64,000 bases of DNA. Source: Cephalotus follicularis. Lineage: Eukaryota > Streptophyta > Magnoliopsida > Oxalidales > Cephalotaceae. Numbering within the stretch: the stretch's first letter is position 1; each line of letters begins with the position of its first letter. The stretch lies in NCBI GenBank assembly GCA_001972305.1, contig BDDD01002693.1, positions 62,001 through 126,000 of the forward strand. Reading direction: 5' to 3'. Below the pieces are notes generated by a model. That model was not told the origin of the DNA and did no database searches. It was given only the letters and a program-made list of their open reading frames with translations. The position numbers and the translations under genes are program-made. Positions 12,201 to 21,800 of the stretch are shown piece by piece.

Positions 12201-14014
12201 CTCAGGTGTTTTTGTGTAATTTACCCTAAAAAAATGCTAAAATTAGATGAATTAAGAATGCCTAAAATATTTTTCGCTACATTCAGTCAGCTCATTAGAT
12301 GTTCAAGTTCAAATCTAACGATCCTAGGAAAGGCCAACCTAGAAACTGAGCAACAACATATACAATAATTACCTCCAATGTGGATAGATAAAGGAAGCAA
12401 CGAACTCAGATCTTTCAATCATTAGAAGTTAAAGCAGCATAATAAGAATTTGCAACTTTCAAAGCAGCAGAGAAACTTACAGTTTGTCTTTCCAGAATAT
12501 AGCACACCCATCATATGCTTCACCTGTACGAGCCTGCAACAAATTGTAAGCGTTATTTAATGAGACACTTGATGGAGCAAAAAGAAGGTAAACATACAGC
12601 ATATTTCATATACCTTGTAAACACCTTTAAAGCCATCTTTTTGGAGAAGATCACCTAAATCATCAAAACGGTCAACCTCCTGCAACCACAAGTGTGGATA
12701 ACGATGATTTAACTCGGTTTCCAAGATGCTTAACAATTTAACCAATATGAACTAAGTTTTGATTAAATAGGAAGGAAATGAATGCCGTGAAAACAGAGAA
12801 GCTAAAGAAAGACCACAAGCTTGCCTGAAAACATATGATGCTGGCACTATATTGATTGATCTCCTTACATATGAGCTTCTTCCGCCAATCCCACTCCAAG
12901 AATTTGGGTGGAACTTCTAAATACAAGTCTGGATGCTTCAATGTATTTTCAACACCAAGTATATTATAAGAAACCACCAAGACTTTATCTGTAAAATGAA
13001 AACAGATTTCGAAAGTGAAAAAAGCATGGCAATATAAAATATTGACCAACACAAAAGATCAATAACAAGGATTGAGCTTACTTATAGTCACACCATTGAC
13101 CGAAATAAATTTTTGATGAAAAAAAACTATTAATTTGCCAGACCAGAAATCTTTTTAACTCAACATTTGAACTTCTCAAACGTAACCTCTAATCACTCTC
13201 CAGGTCAAGATTAAGTCAGATGCCTTATTTACTACATTTCCCCCTCTCTTCAACATTCATTAGCAATGAGAGCTGGATAGGCAACCTGTTTATTTTTATT
13301 TAATCATCATAATTACATTCCTTCTCGATTAGCCTAAGCCTAATTTCATATGGTTTTCAATAGACCTTTTTTTTTCCTGTTTAGAAAAAAAGCATCAAGT
13401 ACAATCTATCCAAGTGAAAATCTTTAACGACATTGATAGGCGAGCTAAAATTGCAGTTAATTTCAATCATCCCTCTTTCACACACAAAAACGGTTGCCCC
13501 TAAATAAGGGCCGTGTTTTTGCGTATAACAATGTCAAGTAACTTTATAACTGTAAAAGAAAAAAAAATCAAAATTTGTCATCAACCGAACTTGTTATAAA
13601 CCCTAAACACTCCATATATGAAAACCCTTGTCTCAAATTGTTTATATAAATACACATATACGTATTTTATCCCCAAAAAAAAAAAACAATGATACCTTCG
13701 TAATTAGAAAAATTACGGGAAGAGAAGACCCACTTGCGGGACCCTTCCGAAATCGTCCGATTACTTCTGTGGTTATGTCTCCGAGAAGAAGAAGGAGAAG
13801 AGGAGCAGCGAATGGGCCGAAACCTGATGGATAGGGGCAGATCACTATTCGGGTCTGGTCTCAGGGTTTTGTAGTTTGAGACTGATAATCTCTGTCTTCT
13901 TTCTGCATTATCATTATTATTAATACCATTATCATCAGTTTGTTCGGCGTTCGGGTGACGCTTGCGCTTGGTGGCGCGTGAATTATAGGCCGCCGGCTGT
14001 TGTCGGTGGTTCAT
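3279..14014 (-). CDS. CCR4-like deadenylase / EEP-family nuclease (CCR4 homolog 5-like), 14 exons
   Basis: Probable poly(A)-specific 3' exoribonuclease of the endonuclease/exonuclease/phosphatase fold. Exons (minus strand): 13696-14014, 12825-12988, 12614-12679, 12481-12533, 10852-10933, 10324-10370, 10139-10226, 9824-9916, 9688-9720, 9438-9535, 8885-9017, 8511-8596, 8344-8425, 3279-3347. They total 1413 nt, and every phase closes into one frame of 470 residues. Fold motifs are SYNILG (exon 2), catalytic Glu in EVDRFDD (exon 3), GNIHVLFNP (exon 7), GDLNSIPQ (exon 8), LGTVDYIWHTEEL (exons 12-13) and the catalytic GSDHLALV (exon 14). The length agrees with plant CCR4-5-type proteins. The N-terminal ~100 residues are basic and low in complexity. 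Start is the ATG at 14014. Intron 2 uses a GC donor (CAG/GCAAGC). Intron 4 carries a foldback element and intron 13 a copia element. No disabling change was seen. The splice sites are by eye, and the short exon 10324-10370 and the junction at 9017 are the least certain. Confidence 0.85.
3709..3977 (+). repeat. 5' LTR of the copia element
   Basis: 269 bp, TGTTGATG..CTATCA. It contains an (AT)n run near 3863-3882 and is followed after 1 nt by the primer-binding site. Confidence 0.95.
3979..3990 (+). other. Primer-binding site of the copia element
   Basis: TTGTATCAGAGC lies right after the 5' LTR. It differs at one base from the TGGTATCAGAGC stretch complementary to plant initiator tRNA-Met used by most copia elements. 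Confidence 0.85.
4000..8059 (+). pseudogene. Copia gag-pol polyprotein, degenerate
   Basis: Order is gag, protease, integrase, RT, RNase H, as in Ty1/copia. Gag opens at the ATG at 4000 and has a stop within ~30 codons (TAG near 4087) and a small deletion near 4255. The zinc knuckle near 4865-4910 reads GYSCHKPGHYASEC, so the first Cys is lost. Protease has FLDTGCTNHMCG (~5020). The GAG-pre-integrase HLRFGHLN lies at ~5420. The integrase core 5560-6060 includes a FIDD Asp, TDGGG Asp and HNGVAERKN Glu. RT 6640-7300 has YGLKQAPRAW and the YVDDL catalytic box. RNase H 7560-7900 is split by a frameshift near 7604 and keeps STSGYCF and CEAEY. A stop near 6061 divides integrase. The frame ends at 8059, just before a purine-rich tract (8055-8065) and the 3' LTR. 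It cannot encode a working polyprotein. Confidence 0.93.
8066..8336 (+). repeat. 3' LTR of the copia element
   Basis: 271 bp, preceded by the polypurine tract TTAGGGAGGA. It is close to identical to the 5' LTR. The right end abuts the ACTTT duplication that forms part of the host splice donor. Confidence 0.95.
11066..12225. mobile_element. Foldback / Mutator-like non-autonomous element with compound inverted repeats, in intron 4
   Basis: Outer inverted repeats start GGTAAATTACACAAAAACAC at 11066 and return as GTGTTTTTGTGTAATTTACC ending at 12225. The termini are followed by a second, similar inverted repeat pair (11247 and 12076). The arms together extend ~360 bp each, to about 11435 and 11870. 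Flanks show only an imperfect A-rich 9-10 bp repeat, so the superfamily is inferred from the long terminal repeats. No transposase ORF is present. It sits wholly within intron 4 of the CCR4-like gene. Confidence 0.75.
11247..12076. mobile_element. Inner inverted-repeat element (nested copy or internal part)
   Basis: GGGTAAATTACACAAAAACA at 11247 is the inverted match of a segment ending TTTACCC at 12076. The inner arms carry the sequences for CACCTGAAGAT..AATGACAAAGTCACAC, which the outer arms lack. The outer right arm also lacks a ~35-bp piece present in the left arm next to the inner start. Insertion of one element into a relative, or an arm duplication, would both explain this. The ~430-bp unique core (about 11436-11867) is GT-rich. 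Confidence 0.6.
12822..12828 (-). other. Non-canonical GC splice donor of intron 2
   Basis: Read on the minus strand, exon 2 ends TTTTCAG and the intron opens GCAAGC. The next exon starts after TTGCAG with Glu of the EVDRFDD motif, so the junction is fixed by protein conservation. This is a GC-AG intron, the commonest class of non-GT donor in plants. Confidence 0.8.
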
Positions 14015-14464
14015 GTCGGATGACAACTCTTATTGACGGTGGCGCGTCAAACTGGGAAGGTGAGACCCACTCTGGCTGTCGAGTAAGAACCGTTTTGATG
14101 TACGACCTGTAATATCACTTTAGTCAATAGGATTGATCTTTTTTAAACCTGGTTAAAAGACCTATACACTTTAGCCTTTCTCAAAAAAACATGTAAATAT
14201 ATATTCTCTTTGTTTTAATAATTATTTATGTTAGAATAAAAAAACTATGTAAACTCCCAAAATGTGAAATATAATATTTTGCTTAATTTTACATAAGTCA
14301 TTTATTTGACCTAAGAAAAAAAAATGATACACAGTCATTATACTTCACAAGAAAAATGCACTTTGGGAAAGTAATTACATGGATAAAGTAATATTACAAA
14401 AATCATTTAGAAGTGCTTGTTATGCAGTAATGACTATGACAAGTATAGTAAAAATATCATTAAT
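14015..14464 (-). promoter_or_regulatory. Upstream region of the CCR4-like gene
   Basis: 450 bp between the start codon at 14014 and the solo LTR at 14465, so the leader and core promoter must lie here if the LTR is not used. It is AT-rich from 14120 on, with A/T runs. No TATA box was assigned with confidence. Confidence 0.4.
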
Positions 14465-15544
14465 TGATATGGGAAAAAATCAAGTTAAATCTGATGCGAC
14501 ACGTGTCCTAATGCAAACACTGACAAGTGTTCAAGAGACAAGAATTGATGAGGTAAAGGCAGAGGAAGCCTGTTGACCTGTGAAACAGTGGTATAAGGAG
14601 GATTTTTCCTCGGCATACGTGCCGAGGACACCCAGTGATCTCAGTGTAAACATTATCCACCTCGGATCCATGTCCGAGGATACCATGAGAAGCAACCCCG
14701 CCGAGGATACCCTCGGCCACATAACAAGAAGTCTATTACAATTGACTTCATAGTCAGTGAACCGGTTTCAGGCAGCCGAGGATGCAACAACTTCAAGGAG
14801 GACCTCTCCTCGGCATAAGTGCCGAGGACGCGCCCAACGGCTCCACTTTCAAGATCTATTTCCTCAGACAGAACCAAAGGTCATCCAATTCGAATACAGG
14901 TCTATGGGCCGAGAAGACTTCGAGATCAGGGGCCAACTATCTCATTGGCTCCACAACAGCTCCTTTCCCCGGACAGAAGGTCTCCTTCTCATTTACGGAA
15001 TGAGGATAGGGAGTTAGCTAAAATTCCAGGGCCCTTATCTTCTAAGTGTAAAAGATAAGGATAACTATCAACAAATATGGAAGACAGGATAAGGGGATTA
15101 ACTTCACCAGATTTCATGGGATCCATACCTATCCATACAAGGAGATAGAATCCTAATCAACTACCACAAAAGGAAAGAAGAGATAATTCAGGTGGAGATA
15201 AGGGAAATCCCGAGATCCTCGGAATTTCCTTAGGGGACAGTCATCTATTCCGAATTTCATGCTCAATCAGTTACCAAACACCACTATAAATACAAGTTCA
15301 ACATACTGAACAAAGGTCAGCAATTTTTGATATTCAAGAGAGATAATATTCCATCGGCACTTGACTAACTTGAGCGTCGGAGTGTCCCCGGGAGAACAAC
15401 CTCCTGGGCCTTCACCATTGTTGCTACTTGTGCAGGTGTCCCAGATCAGCTTCTTCCTTAAAGGCATCAGTGACAAGCGTTTCTCTTAACAAATCAAAGT
15501 CCTCCACGTAGGATACTGTTGAGAGAAGGATTTCTGCATCAACA
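14465..15544 (+). mobile_element. Solo LTR, TSD TTAAT
   Basis: 1080 bp starting TGATATGGG and ending GATTTCTGCATCAACA, flanked by TTAAT at 14460-14464 and 15545-15549. No internal coding region is present, so it is a solo LTR left by recombination. The termini match the LTR ends of the Tat-type element at 17539-29347, but the body differs (repeated CCTCGGCATA.GTGCCGAGGA palindromic segments near 14605-14830). It carries the conserved segment GCGTCGGAGTGTCCCCGGGA at 15374-15393. A TATA-like CTATAAATAC lies at 15283-15292. The right 427 bp is duplicated at 16998-17424. Confidence 0.9.
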
Positions 15545-15658
15545 TTAATATTTTTTTAAATACCATTAATCATATTTTGATTTTCAATAAAATAATTTTG
15601 ACGATCACTTACCTATTATTAATGCTTTTTTAAATACCATTAATTATATTTTGATTTT

Positions 15659-16299
15659 TGTTGATACAGAAATCTTTCTTTCAACAGCACTTCAAGTGTA
15701 AAGGCTTGATTTATTTTAGGAGAACGCTGGAATCTGTTCGAGAAAGGGTATCTAGTAATGGTTGGTGATCCCTACACAAGCAAGAGAGAAAGGTAGAAGG
15801 TCCAGGAGGTTGTTCTCCCGGGGACACTCCGACATTCAAGTTAGCAGTTGTACAGAGAGTATTCAGGTTCTTTGTGTGCTAGAAAATGGCTGGCCTTTGT
15901 ATTGACTGTTGAACTGGTATTTATAGGAATGTTTGTGACTGATGAGCATCTAATCGGGAGTTGGTTGCCCCTAGGGAAAGAATGTCAGTGGTCCTGGCAT
16001 TTCCCTTGATCTCCTCCCCATTTGGTGGCTATGGCCGCAAGCCCATTAATGGATTGGAGGGCTGTGCCGGCATGTCAGTCTCCTTTCTCATTTTGATGTG
16101 ATGGGGTGTCAGCCTATCTGAATGGCTGCGGGGGCGTGCAAGTCTGACCTGACGGCCTTGGTGGCCTGTCAGTCTGTTTATGCGACTTTTTCCCTGGTTG
16201 ACAAGATATGTGCCACGTGCCCATGCCCTGGGAGGACACTTGTTGCCCTTCTCTTGAGGTGCGTGTCACCAGGCTTATAATAGGATTTTTCCCATATCA
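15659..16299 (-). repeat. Duplicated extra LTR of the Tat-type gypsy element
   Basis: 641 bp, TGTTGATACAG..CCCATATCA, identical to 17539-18179 and present because of the tandem duplication. It is not a separate insertion: its left flank is the same solo-LTR sequence as for copy 2, and no independent target duplication is seen on its right. Confidence 0.93.
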
Positions 16300-16422
16300 T
16301 ACACCCCCCTGGTCCTACTTCTCTGGCCTTGACAGAGGAGGGGGAGCAGAGTTGAAAACTGGAGCCCGGACAGTACTCCCGGGAAAGACCTCCCCTGGGT
16401 CAGCTTGCGGAGCCTTCCCGGG

Positions 16423-16550
16423 CTGACCAGGGGAAGGGAAGAGGCAGAGCTGAGGACCCCTCCTGGGTCGGCGTGTGGAGTCTTCCTGGGCTGACCGGGG
16501 GAAGGGAAGAGGCAGAGCTGAGGACCCCTTCTGGGTCGGCGTGTGGGGCC
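16423..16550. repeat. 68-bp minisatellite, copy 1 (about 1.8 units)
   Basis: Units start CTGACCAGGGGAAGGGAAGA and end GGAGTCTTCCTGGG. One full unit and one partial unit lie between the polypurine tract of the LTR element and the antisense-gene promoter. Confidence 0.85.
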
Positions 16551-16870
16551 TCAAGAGAGGCCTTACCCTGCGTTAGGTGAGTTAGGGCCAAGTTTTGCAA
16601 ACCGCTCCAACTGTCAATAAGGTAGGGTGCGACAAGTGTCACCTCGAGCCACGCCCCCTCACTTAATTCCCAATTAATACTCATCATTACGCCGTAAGTT
16701 TTGAATTTTAAACGCCTGACACTTCGATGCCCGCGCATGTCCCTTCGAGACTTAAAGGCCTGACGTTTCGATGCTCGCGCATGACCCTTCGTTAACCGCT
16801 CCTAAACTGACAGGCGGATCTCCACCCTTGATAGTCCCTGGGATCTACGGTCTAGATTCGCCTAGGAGTC

Positions 16871-16882
16871 TTTAAATACCCC
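16871..16882 (+). promoter_or_regulatory. Duplicated TATA box of the antisense gene (orphan copy)
   Basis: TTTAAATACCCC followed by the same leader as at 18819. The copy runs through the ATGCAG/GTGAGC point and then meets the duplication junction, so this promoter now reads into solo-LTR sequence instead of the antisense gene. Confidence 0.6.
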
Positions 16883-17538
16883 TTGCCTCTTGACGGGTCC
16901 TCTTTACGCGTTCTCAAACCCTAAGAGCAACAGAAAAACCCTGTCTTTCATACCTTCAAACTTCATCTTCCCCTTAACTCAAGAATGCAGGTGAGCCGGG
17001 ATCCATACCTATCCATACAAGGAGATAGAATCCTAATCAACTACCACAAAAGGAAAGAAGAGATAATTCAGGTGGAGATAAGGGAAATCCCGAGATCCTC
17101 GGAATTTCCTTAGGGGACAGTCATCTATTCCGAATTTCATGCTCAATCAGTTACCAAACACCACTATAAATACAAGTTCAACATACTGAACAAAGGTCAG
17201 CAATTTTTGATATTCAAGAGAGATAATATTCCATCGGCACTTGACTAACTTGAGCGTCGGAGTGTCCCCGGGAGAACAACCTCCTGGGCCTTCACCATTG
17301 TTGCTACTTGTGCAGGTGTCCCAGATCAGCTTCTTCCTTAAAGGCATCAGTGACAAGCGTTTCTCTTAACAAATCAAAGTCCTCCACGTAGGATACTGTT
17401 GAGAGAAGGATTTCTGCATCAACATTAATATTTTTTTAAATACCATTAATCATATTTTGATTTTCAATAAAATAATTTTGACGATCACTTACCTATTATT
17501 AATGCTTTTTTAAATACCATTAATTATATTTTGATTTT

Positions 17539-18179
17539 TGTTGATACAGAAATCTTTCTTTCAACAGCACTTCAAGTGTAAAGGCTTGATTTATTTTAGG
17601 AGAACGCTGGAATCTGTTCGAGAAAGGGTATCTAGTAATGGTTGGTGATCCCTACACAAGCAAGAGAGAAAGGTAGAAGGTCCAGGAGGTTGTTCTCCCG
17701 GGGACACTCCGACATTCAAGTTAGCAGTTGTACAGAGAGTATTCAGGTTCTTTGTGTGCTAGAAAATGGCTGGCCTTTGTATTGACTGTTGAACTGGTAT
17801 TTATAGGAATGTTTGTGACTGATGAGCATCTAATCGGGAGTTGGTTGCCCCTAGGGAAAGAATGTCAGTGGTCCTGGCATTTCCCTTGATCTCCTCCCCA
17901 TTTGGTGGCTATGGCCGCAAGCCCATTAATGGATTGGAGGGCTGTGCCGGCATGTCAGTCTCCTTTCTCATTTTGATGTGATGGGGTGTCAGCCTATCTG
18001 AATGGCTGCGGGGGCGTGCAAGTCTGACCTGACGGCCTTGGTGGCCTGTCAGTCTGTTTATGCGACTTTTTCCCTGGTTGACAAGATATGTGCCACGTGC
18101 CCATGCCCTGGGAGGACACTTGTTGCCCTTCTCTTGAGGTGCGTGTCACCAGGCTTATAATAGGATTTTTCCCATATCA
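17539..18179 (-). repeat. 3' LTR of the Tat-type element
   Basis: 641 bp. It is preceded (minus strand) by the polypurine stretch ACCAGGGGGGTGTA at 18180-18193. On the minus strand a TATAAATA box lies about 300 bp into the LTR, near 17800-17807. Confidence 0.93.
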
Positions 18180-18302
18180 TACACCCCCCTGGTCCTACTT
18201 CTCTGGCCTTGACAGAGGAGGGGGAGCAGAGTTGAAAACTGGAGCCCGGACAGTACTCCCGGGAAAGACCTCCCCTGGGTCAGCTTGCGGAGCCTTCCCG
18301 GG

Positions 18303-18498
18303 CTGACCAGGGGAAGGGAAGAGGCAGAGCTGAGGACCCCTCCTGGGTCGGCGTGTGGAGTCTTCCTGGGCTGACCAGGGGAAGGGAAGAGGCAGAGCTG
18401 AGGACCCCTCCTGGGTCGGCGTGTGGAGTCTTCCTGGGCTGACCGGGGGAAGGGAAGAGGCAGAGCTGAGGACCCCTTCTGGGTCGGCGTGTGGGGCC
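18303..18498. repeat. 68-bp minisatellite, copy 2 (about 2.8 units)
   Basis: Same array as at 16423 with one more 68-bp unit. It is the only visible length difference between the two duplicated copies. Confidence 0.85.
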
Positions 18499-18818
18499 TC
18501 AAGAGAGGCCTTACCCTGCGTTAGGTGAGTTAGGGCCAAGTTTTGCAAACCGCTCCAACTGTCAATAAGGTAGGGTGCGACAAGTGTCACCTCGAGCCAC
18601 GCCCCCTCACTTAATTCCCAATTAATACTCATCATTACGCCGTAAGTTTTGAATTTTAAACGCCTGACACTTCGATGCCCGCGCATGTCCCTTCGAGACT
18701 TAAAGGCCTGACGTTTCGATGCTCGCGCATGACCCTTCGTTAACCGCTCCTAAACTGACAGGCGGATCTCCACCCTTGATAGTCCCTGGGATCTACGGTC
18801 TAGATTCGCCTAGGAGTC

Positions 18819-18830
18819 TTTAAATACCCC
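18819..18830 (+). promoter_or_regulatory. TATA box and leader of the antisense gene
   Basis: TTTAAATACCCC lies ~110 bp upstream of ATGCAG/GTGAGC and ~160 bp upstream of the chosen start codon. It is followed by a C/A-rich leader of plant UTR type (TCTCAAACCCTAAGAGCAAC). This indicates a Pol II promoter pointing opposite to the retrotransposon's own transcription. It is inferred from sequence only. Confidence 0.55.
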
Positions 18831-18981
18831 TTGCCTCTTGACGGGTCCTCTTTACGCGTTCTCAAACCCTAAGAGCAACAGAAAAACCCTGTCTTTCATA
18901 CCTTCAAACTTCATCTTCCCCTTAACTCAAGAATGCAGGTGAGCCCAGTTTCGTTCCCCCCTCTCCTTGGTCAAACTACCC

Positions 18982-21724
18982 ATGACCACCTCGTCTTCCT
19001 CGTCCTCTCTCTCTGACAACCCTATGGCAAGAACGAAGCAAACCAAGAGATTCGTCAGGGGCCCTGAAGCAGTCGCCCGTGCATCCACGGGGGTAACAGT
19101 CGCTGTTCGTCCCCTTGATATAGAGGTGGAAATGGAGGCCTCCGCCGCTGGGAACCCCAACATCGAGGCCACGGGGGCCGGGGTCCAGGTCTTCAGGGCT
19201 GACTTTGAAGAGATCACCATGCGCCCATACAAATTGGTGCAGCTGGTCAAGGAGTATGCCATCCCTGGCAGACTGGATTTGGAGATCCCAGCTGACCCCC
19301 GGTCAGTCACCATGAACCAGCCGGGGCACTTCGTGGTGTTCCAGGATGCTTTGGAGCACGGGCTGAGGCTCTCGCTGCCGCCGTTCGCCGTTATCGTCCT
19401 CGGGCATTACCAAATCCACCATTCGATGCTGCAAGCTTAGTCCTGGGGGTTCATCATTGGATTCCTTTTGCGGTGCCTTGAAGTGGACGCGGTGCCCACC
19501 ATCGGGCTATTCAAGGAGTTCCACACCGTCACTCCTACCCCAAAGAAACGTAGCTTTCACTTTAAGTCGCTTGTGAGCCGCCCCAAGCTGCTGGCGGAGA
19601 ATACAAAGACGGTCAAGCGCTGGAGGGAGAAGAACCTCCCGGTCAAGAACCTCCCTGGCTTCACCCCCTGCCCCCGGACGGACACACTGGACACCGGGCG
19701 CCTGAACCAGAGGTCATTTTTGACCAGGGAGGAGACGGCGGACCTGAGGAGGCTCTAGGCCTTTGAGCCGGAGGATGTGCTGAAGGTCGTGTCCGAGGAC
19801 CGTCTGCGGCGGCACGGGCTGAGCATGTCTGTAGGCCGCAGAGCTAGGCTGGAGCTGGAGGCTGAGGAGGTGCCAATGGGGATACAGAGAGAGAGAGAGC
19901 AGGGTGGCCATGGCGGAGCTGCTTCCTCCGCGGCCTCACAAGGAGAGAGTCGTACTATGCCTTCTCTAGGGCTAGTTTCTTTTTATATTTGCGTTCAACC
20001 CTTTTTTTTAAAGTCTCTAACTGTTCCCCTGTTTGCCTGCACAGAGATGGCATGCCAGGACTCCGCCATGGACCTGATCAGGGCCGGATGCGAACAAGCC
20101 CACTCTGCAGACCCCGGGACACAGAGGAGGGATGCCGAGAGGAGGCAGAAGGCCCTGGAGAAGTCGCGGAAGGCGGCAGAGAGGAGGGCGGCCAGGCAGG
20201 CCGAGGCCAGGGCCAGGCTGGATGAGCTGCCCCGAACTATATCTGAGGAGGCCAGGGTAGCCAGTGATGCAGAGGAGAGGGAGGCCCGGGAAGCAAGGGC
20301 GGCGGCGGCCAGAGAGGCCAGGGCTGTGGCGGCTGTGGCTGCAAAGGAGAGGGAGGCCAGGGCTGCTAAGGCTCGGGCTGCTGAGGAGGAGCGCGCCGCT
20401 GAGGCGGGGGGCACTACTGAGGGCGGAGCTGCTAAAGGGGAGGAACTGTCAGAGAAGTCCCAACTGCCTCAACCAGGGAGCTCATGTCCGACGCAGAGCT
20501 CGGGCGTCCCTCGAAGAGGCAACAGACGGAGAAAGGGAAGGCCCCCGGGACGAGACCGTCGAAAGGCGCCTCTGTGACCCCGACCATCCCTACCCCGCTG
20601 CGGAGCTTGCACAAGTGAGGGATATCCTGGGGGAGCTCGGGCGGGCTGGTGTTTGCTTGAGGACTCCGGGGGTTGCCACGGAGCTTGGCCGGGCATGCAT
20701 GTTCCCTTACGAGGCGGGGCTAAGGGAGGAGTGGACGGTTGGGCATCTTTAGACCAACCTCTCCAATGCTGCCAGCGGGTGAGCACACTGCCTCGCCACC
20801 TTTTTTGAACTTGAACTTTTTCTAAGCCTGTATTAATGTGTTCTTTTTTCCACAGGCTATGGTCAACACCCATCTCCTGATGGAGAAGACAGACTAGGAG
20901 TCCAGCCTGAACGACAGCTCGGAGCTGAAAACGTCGAGCTGGGCAGGTCTTTGGCTGCGGCCCGCGCCCAGTTGGACGAGGTGTTGAGCGCCCAAGAGAG
21001 GCTGACGGCTGAGAAGGATGAGGCCGTGGAGGAGGCCCGGAGGGAGAGGGGGCTCAAGATTGCTGTCGCGGAGAGGGCAACCGGGTTTGAAGGCAGAGTG
21101 GAGGCCCTAAGCGGCCAGCTACTAAAGTGCCAAAAGCTTGGTGAAGCCAGGGCCGAAGTTGCTGCGGAGAGGGCTGTCTTGGACTTCAAGGTCTCGACAG
21201 AGTTTTGAGATGCAATGGACTAGGCTGTGGAGCTCTACAAAGCCTCTAAGGACTTCAACCGCGAGGTCCTGAAGAAATCCTCTACCAATTTTCGCCGGGG
21301 GTACTACACCTGCCGGAACATGGTCGAGTGCTTTCCGAATCTCCCGCTGGGCTCCTTCATCTGTGGTCCTTCCGTGGCTGAGTACGACTTCATCCCTAAG
21401 GGTGTCGAAGAGGCCGAGGACGAGGCCTTCAGAGCCTTTGACGAAGAGCAGAGTCAAGCTCAAGACCCCTGTAGGTCACCCAACGGCCATGACCTTGTCC
21501 CCTTCTACGCATCTACTGAGGCCGGCAGTCTCGGGGCCTTTGATGCTGAGCCTCTCTCACGGGTCATCGCTGAGGAGCCCGACCCGACACAGACCGCCGA
21601 GGATGATCCGGCTCCCCCTCCCGGTCCCTGCCTTGAGGACCCTCCTCCTCCTCCCCCAACGGAAGAAGACGCTCCTCCTCCCCCTCCGCCGATAGTAGAG
21701 ATCCCTTCGGGGGACGAGGCCTAG
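18982..21724 (+). pseudogene. Antisense gene in the Tat-type element: putative gypsy-type transposon protein (Transposase_28-like) with coiled coil
   Basis: Opposite in strand to gag-pol. Chosen start ATG 18982 (MTTSSSSSSLSDNPMART). A conserved domain at ~19200-19560 (PGHFVVFQDALEHGLRLSLP..GFLLRCLEV..PTIGLFKEF) resembles the PF04195 family 'putative gypsy type transposon'. Its function is unknown. Stops at 19438 (TAG) and 19756 (TAG) lie in the same frame. Candidate introns: about 19955-20045 (ending TTGCCTGCACAG) and 20778-20855 (GGGTGAGC to TTTCCACAG). The centre (20050-20450 and 20945-21210) is Ala/Glu/Arg-rich coiled coil. The C-terminus is acidic and proline-rich (EDPPPPPPTEEDAPPPPPP) and ends at 21724. 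A frameshift is needed near 20580 and again near 21210. A poly(A) signal follows at 21795. Opposite-strand ORFs are known in the Tat lineage. Confidence 0.75.
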
Positions 21725-21794
21725 GATAGATTTTTGTTTTTAGTTTTGCCTTGTAACTTTCTCTTTTCTCAGCATTGTAATCTTTTGAGTTATC

Positions 21795-21800
21795 AATAAA
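21795..21800 (+). terminator. Poly(A) signal of the antisense gene
   Basis: AATAAA 71 bp past the stop codon at 21724, following a T-rich stretch. It supports an independent plus-strand transcription unit. Confidence 0.6.

Larger units (their letters stand above)
15118..16997. repeat. Tandem duplication, copy 1 (1880 bp)
   Basis: Identical by eye to 16998-18945 apart from one 68-bp repeat unit. It contains the end of the solo LTR, the short spacer, a full 3' LTR of the Tat-type element and ~700 bp of its internal 3' region, including the antisense-gene promoter and leader. It stops at GCAGGTGAGCC, and copy 2 begins at once with GGGATCC. Confidence 0.95.
16998..18945. repeat. Tandem duplication, copy 2 (1948 bp)
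   Basis: Second copy, joined head-to-tail to copy 1 with no more than one base of homology at the junction (GAGCC/GGGATCC). The 68-bp length excess is one extra minisatellite unit near 18371-18438. Beyond 18945 the sequence continues into the rest of the gypsy element, so copy 2 is the one attached to the element body. Confidence 0.95.

Noticed and set aside
13628..13845. Plus-strand ORF at the start of the CCR4-like gene
   Set aside because: It is the complement of exon 1, whose frame joins exon 2 in phase.
15659..16299. A separate solo-LTR insertion
   Set aside because: It is identical to 17539-18179 together with 540 bp of left flank and 700 bp of internal sequence, so it arose by tandem duplication.
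20432..20873. Minus-strand ORFs opposite the antisense coiled-coil region
   Set aside because: They are GC-rich shadow frames of the Ala/Glu/Arg-rich plus-strand segment with no retroelement domain.
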